This document shows positions 61,177-64,000 of a stretch of 64,000 nucleotides of DNA, one piece after another. The notes below the pieces were generated by a model. The model was given only the letters and a program-made list of their open reading frames with translations, made no database searches and had not been told where the DNA came from. The stretch spans positions 248,001 to 312,000 of the forward strand of contig NZ_CANLER010000004.1 of the NCBI RefSeq assembly GCF_947489715.1. The letters run 5' to 3'. Numbering within the stretch: position 1 is the stretch's first letter; the number at the start of each line of letters is the position of its first letter. The position numbers and the translations under genes were made by a program. Origin of the DNA: an uncultured Roseovarius sp. GTDB lineage: Bacteria; Pseudomonadota; Alphaproteobacteria; Rhodobacterales; Rhodobacteraceae.

Positions 61177-62130
61177 ATGATGAAAACAACGACTTTAGGC
61201 GTGGCCTTTGCTTGTGTAGCGGGTGTCGCCGGTGCCGCTGAAATGGGTGCCGTGGATGAGCCGATCAAGCTGGCGGTCAATGAATGGACCGGTCAGCATG
61301 TCAGCACTCATATCGCCGGTGAGATGCTGAAAGCGGCGGGCTATAACGTGGAATATGTGACCGCCGGTTACATGAACATGTATCAGGCGATGGCTGATGG
61401 CGAAATCCACGGTGCGATGGAAATCTGGTCGTCGAACGTATCAGACGAATATGCCAAGCAGGTCGAGGCCGGTGGCGTGACCGAGCTGGGCGATCTGGGG
61501 CTGGATGCCAAGGAAGGCATCGCCTATCCCGCCCATGTGGCCGAGATATGCCCAGGCCTGCCCGCCTGGGAAGCGCTGAAGGAATGCGCACAGAATTTCG
61601 CCACCGCTGAAACCCTGCCTGCGGGCCGTCTGGTGGATTATCCCGCCGATTGGGGCACGCCGGGGGCCGACCGGATGACGGGGCTGGACCTGCCGTTCAA
61701 GGCCGTACCAGCGGGATCCGAGGGCGCGCTGATCGCGGAGTTGCGCGCGTCGACGGACAAGAAATCACCACTGCTCATTACCTTCTGGCAGCCGCATTGG
61801 GCGATGTCGGCCTATGATGTGCAATTCGTTGATCTGCCGGTGGGCGAAGCCGCCTGTTTCGAAGATCCGGCCTGGGGTCCAAATCCCAACGCAGTCAATG
61901 ATTGCGATTTCGCCCCGTCGCGGATTTTCAAAGCGTCCTGGTCCGGTATGGCCGACAAATGGCCCGCCGCTGCTGAAATACTGACCAACTACCAGCTTTC
62001 AGTCGAAGATCAGCAGCCATTGATGGGTCAGATCGACGTTGACGGACAATCGGTGGAAGAGGCCGTCGCCGCCTGGATGGCCGCGAACGAAGCGACCTGG
62101 AAACCCGTCGTCGACGCGGCCACCAACTAA
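61177..62130 (+). CDS. Second betaine/choline-type ABC substrate-binding protein
   Basis: 317 residues with signal peptide (MMKTTTLGVAFACVAGVAGA). OpuAC/ProX/ChoX-like: LAVNEWTGQHVSTHIAGEMLKAAGYNVEYVTAGYMNMYQAMADGEIHGAMEIWSSN and CPGLPAWEALKECAQNFATAET, sharing the second motif with the first copy at 13021. GGGAG upstream. The TetR-type operator and this sequence type favour choline or a betaine as ligand; the choice is not settled. Confidence 0.88.
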   Translation: MMKTTTLGVAFACVAGVAGAAEMGAVDEPIKLAVNEWTGQHVSTHIAGEMLKAAGYNVEYVTAGYMNMYQAMADGEIHGAMEIWSSNVSDEYAKQVEAGGVTELGDLGLDAKEGIAYPAHVAEICPGLPAWEALKECAQNFATAETLPAGRLVDYPADWGTPGADRMTGLDLPFKAVPAGSEGALIAELRASTDKKSPLLITFWQPHWAMSAYDVQFVDLPVGEAACFEDPAWGPNPNAVNDCDFAPSRIFKASWSGMADKWPAAAEILTNYQLSVEDQQPLMGQIDVDGQSVEEAVAAWMAANEATWKPVVDAATN

Positions 62131-62146
62131 GCAACGGGCGCCAGAA

Positions 62147-63205
62147 ATGACCGACCAGACAGGCTCGACCGAGCCCGCCATCAGCTGCCGGAATGTCTGG
62201 CAGGTCTTTGGCCCCAATGCGAAACAAAAACTGGCCGATGTGTTGGCCAGCACGGGCGGCGACAGTGATGCCGCCGCCCATGCCTTGCGCGATCAGGGGC
62301 TGATCCCCGCCGTGCAGGATGCGACATTCGATGTCCACCCTGGCGAACTTTTCGTGATCATGGGGCTGTCCGGGTCAGGCAAATCCACCATCGTGCGCTG
62401 TATTTCGCAGCTGTTGCAGGCCACAGGTGGCGAGATCCTGATTGAGGGGGAAAACCTGGTCGATGCCTCGAAGGCGCGGCTGATCGAACTCAGACGCCGC
62501 AAGCTAGGCATGGTGTTCCAGCATTTCGGCCTGTTCCCGCACATGACTGTGACCGAAAACGTGGCATTTCCGCTGAAAATGCAGGGACAGGGCAAGACCG
62601 AGCGCATCAAGCGGGCGCTGGAGGTGATCGAACTTGTCGGTCTCAAAGGTCGCGAAAACAGTTTCCCGCGTGAGATGTCCGGCGGGCAGAGACAGCGGGT
62701 CGGGATCGCGCGGTCGCTGGCCGTGAACCCTGATATCTGGTTCCTGGACGAGCCGTTTTCGGCGCTTGATCCACTCATTCGTCGTCAGTTGCAGGACGAG
62801 TTCATCAACATTCAGGCGACCCTGCGGAAATCCATTGTCTTCATCACCCATGACATTGCCGAGGCGCTGAAGATCGCCGACCGGATCGCGATCATGCGTG
62901 ATGGCAAGATCGTTCAGATCGGCACGCCCACCGAAATCGTGTTGAAGCCGGTGGATGATTACGTACGCGAGTTTTCTAAAGATGTGGTCAAGGGTCGCCA
63001 TGCCAAGGTGGCGTCGGTGATGAAATCGGCCGAGGGCGAAACGCCAAGTGGTCCGGGCCTCAGGCAGGACATGACGCTTGAGGCCGCGCTTGCAGCCTGC
63101 ATCTCACATTATGATCCGGTGCCGGTCCTGTGCAGCGATGGCAAGATGGTGGGCGTTGTCGATCCCGCCGATCTGGCGGCGGCACTGCAGGCGGAAGAGA
63201 CATGA
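62147..63205 (+). CDS. Second betaine/choline-type ABC ATP-binding protein
   Basis: 352 residues from ATG 62147. Walker A MGLSGSGKSTIVRC, signature MSGGQRQRVGIARSLA, Walker B IWFLDEPFSALD, H-loop ITHDIAEALKIADR. It starts AISCRNVWQVFGPNAKQKLADVLASTGG and closely parallels the ATPase at 14134. The C-terminus contains a CBS-like remnant (VLCSDGKMVGVVDPADLAAALQ). Its stop overlaps the permease start (ATGA). Confidence 0.93.
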   Translation: MTDQTGSTEPAISCRNVWQVFGPNAKQKLADVLASTGGDSDAAAHALRDQGLIPAVQDATFDVHPGELFVIMGLSGSGKSTIVRCISQLLQATGGEILIEGENLVDASKARLIELRRRKLGMVFQHFGLFPHMTVTENVAFPLKMQGQGKTERIKRALEVIELVGLKGRENSFPREMSGGQRQRVGIARSLAVNPDIWFLDEPFSALDPLIRRQLQDEFINIQATLRKSIVFITHDIAEALKIADRIAIMRDGKIVQIGTPTEIVLKPVDDYVREFSKDVVKGRHAKVASVMKSAEGETPSGPGLRQDMTLEAALAACISHYDPVPVLCSDGKMVGVVDPADLAAALQAEET

Positions 63206-64000
63206 TGGCCGACAGCGATCTGGCCGCTAATCGTGGCGGGATCGCGCTCAGCACCGGTGTGCTTGCGGCGCTGATCACCTTGTTGACCGGGGCGATCTGC
63301 ATCGCGCTGACGCCGGTGGCGCCCTGGTTGGTCAAATTCCCCGATGCCTGGTCATTGCCTGCGGCCGAGTGGATCGGTATCTCGCTCACCTGGTTTCTAG
63401 AGTTGATCAAACCGGCAATGCGGTTGGCCTCCGCTGTGCTGGCCTATCCGATGGATTGGGCCAATATGTTGTTTACCGGGATGCCCTGGCCTTTGCTTAT
63501 CGGGTTGGTCACAGCGCTGGGCTGGTATATCGGCGGACTGCCGATGGCGGCTTTGGGCCTTGTCGGGTTGGGGTTTGTGCTGGCGACGGGATATTGGCTG
63601 GAAGGCATGGCCACGTTGGCCCTGGTGGCGGTGTCCGTCCCATTGGCGTTGGTCATGGGCGGGGCTATCGGCATTCTGGCCAATGAATTCCCGCGCTTCA
63701 AGAACGCAATCCAGACCGTTCTGGACGTGATGCAGACGGTGCCGACCTTTGCCTATCTGACGCCGCTTCTCTTCCTCTTTGGCTTCGGCCCGGTGGTGGG
63801 TCTGATCGCCAGTGCGATCTATGCTGCCCCGCCCATGGCACGCAACCTGATCCTCGGGCTGGAACGGGTGGAAAGCGATATTAAAGAGGCCGCCGTGATG
63901 TCGGGCGGCACCAGGTTACAACAGCTGTTTCTGATCGAAATCCCCTCGGCCAAGACGCAGATCATGGTCGGTGTGAACCAATGCCTGATGGCGGCGCTGA
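63202..64000 (+). CDS. Second betaine/choline-type ABC permease, partial
   Basis: The first ~266 residues are present; the frame is open to the window end. MMADSDLAANRGGIALSTGVLAALITLL begins a membrane domain, with IEIPSAKTQIMVGVNQCLMAAL at the end and an EAA-type loop (VESDIKEAAVMSGGTRLQQLF) just before it. The overall spacing resembles the first domain of the double permease at 15164, so this could be single or double. Truncation is due only to the window edge. Confidence 0.9.
   Translation, partial: MMADSDLAANRGGIALSTGVLAALITLLTGAICIALTPVAPWLVKFPDAWSLPAAEWIGISLTWFLELIKPAMRLASAVLAYPMDWANMLFTGMPWPLLIGLVTALGWYIGGLPMAALGLVGLGFVLATGYWLEGMATLALVAVSVPLALVMGGAIGILANEFPRFKNAIQTVLDVMQTVPTFAYLTPLLFLFGFGPVVGLIASAIYAAPPMARNLILGLERVESDIKEAAVMSGGTRLQQLFLIEIPSAKTQIMVGVNQCLMAAL

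Overview
The window is one continuous stretch of GC-rich chromosome from an alphaproteobacterium, most likely a marine Rhodobacteraceae (Roseobacter-type) species. That call rests on the gene families and their order: rsmI-yraN-gshB after a penicillin-binding-protein activator, an rpoH2-type sigma factor with chaN, coaBC, dut and a MoeB-like gene, and two betaine/choline-type (OpuA/ProU) ABC operons. I identified families from the translated sequence alone; no search was run.

Layout. 1-2450: the last codons of ychF, an intergenic 11-bp repeat array, a TPR protein of mixed base composition, and tRNA-Ser(GCT). 2450-5320: a scar zone. It holds an integrase N-terminus joined to an Lrp C-terminus beside the tRNA, one intact SDR gene, and two decayed genes (a DAD-dioxygenase-like cupin and a second SDR). 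5324-12820: an EamA transporter divergent from a LysR gene, rlmH/rsfS with a possible leader ORF, a DUF2975/XRE pair, an MscS channel, a histone-deacetylase-like amidohydrolase and a second LysR gene. 12887-21644: the most interesting accessory unit, in which the LysR gene is divergent from binding protein, ATPase, double-length permease, cupin and an 801-residue DUF1989-GcvT fusion, followed by a DUF3291 protein and an MFS exporter. It reads as uptake plus folate-dependent demethylation of an unidentified N- or S-methylated compound.

21700-33180: housekeeping and small accessory genes: asd, a DUF4139 protein, DUF3775, GNAT, ygfZ, a TIGR04283-type glycosyltransferase, a tyrosine phosphatase, a class V aminotransferase, hisC and a crotonase. 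It also holds two small genes absent from or hidden in the ORF track, and a second copy of the 11-bp repeat array. 33177-44100: valS with an unusual insertion, zntB, a secreted protein with one heme-c motif, a DUF3592 protein, glnD and an LpoA-like lipoprotein. 44183-57650: rsmI-yraN-gshB-hydrolase, comM-like yifB, a GST with a Cys-rich tail, cobC-like/cobU, rpoH-chaN, coaBC, dut, the MoeB-like gene and an M3 peptidase. 57746-64000: dadA-like oxidase, an NsrR-like/DUF6522/nnrS nitric-oxide cluster with a candidate operator, and a second betaine/choline ABC operon with a TetR-type operator, cut off by the window end.

No rRNA operon, CRISPR array, complete prophage or intact insertion sequence is visible. 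Many genes are tightly packed with ATGA or TGATG overlaps.
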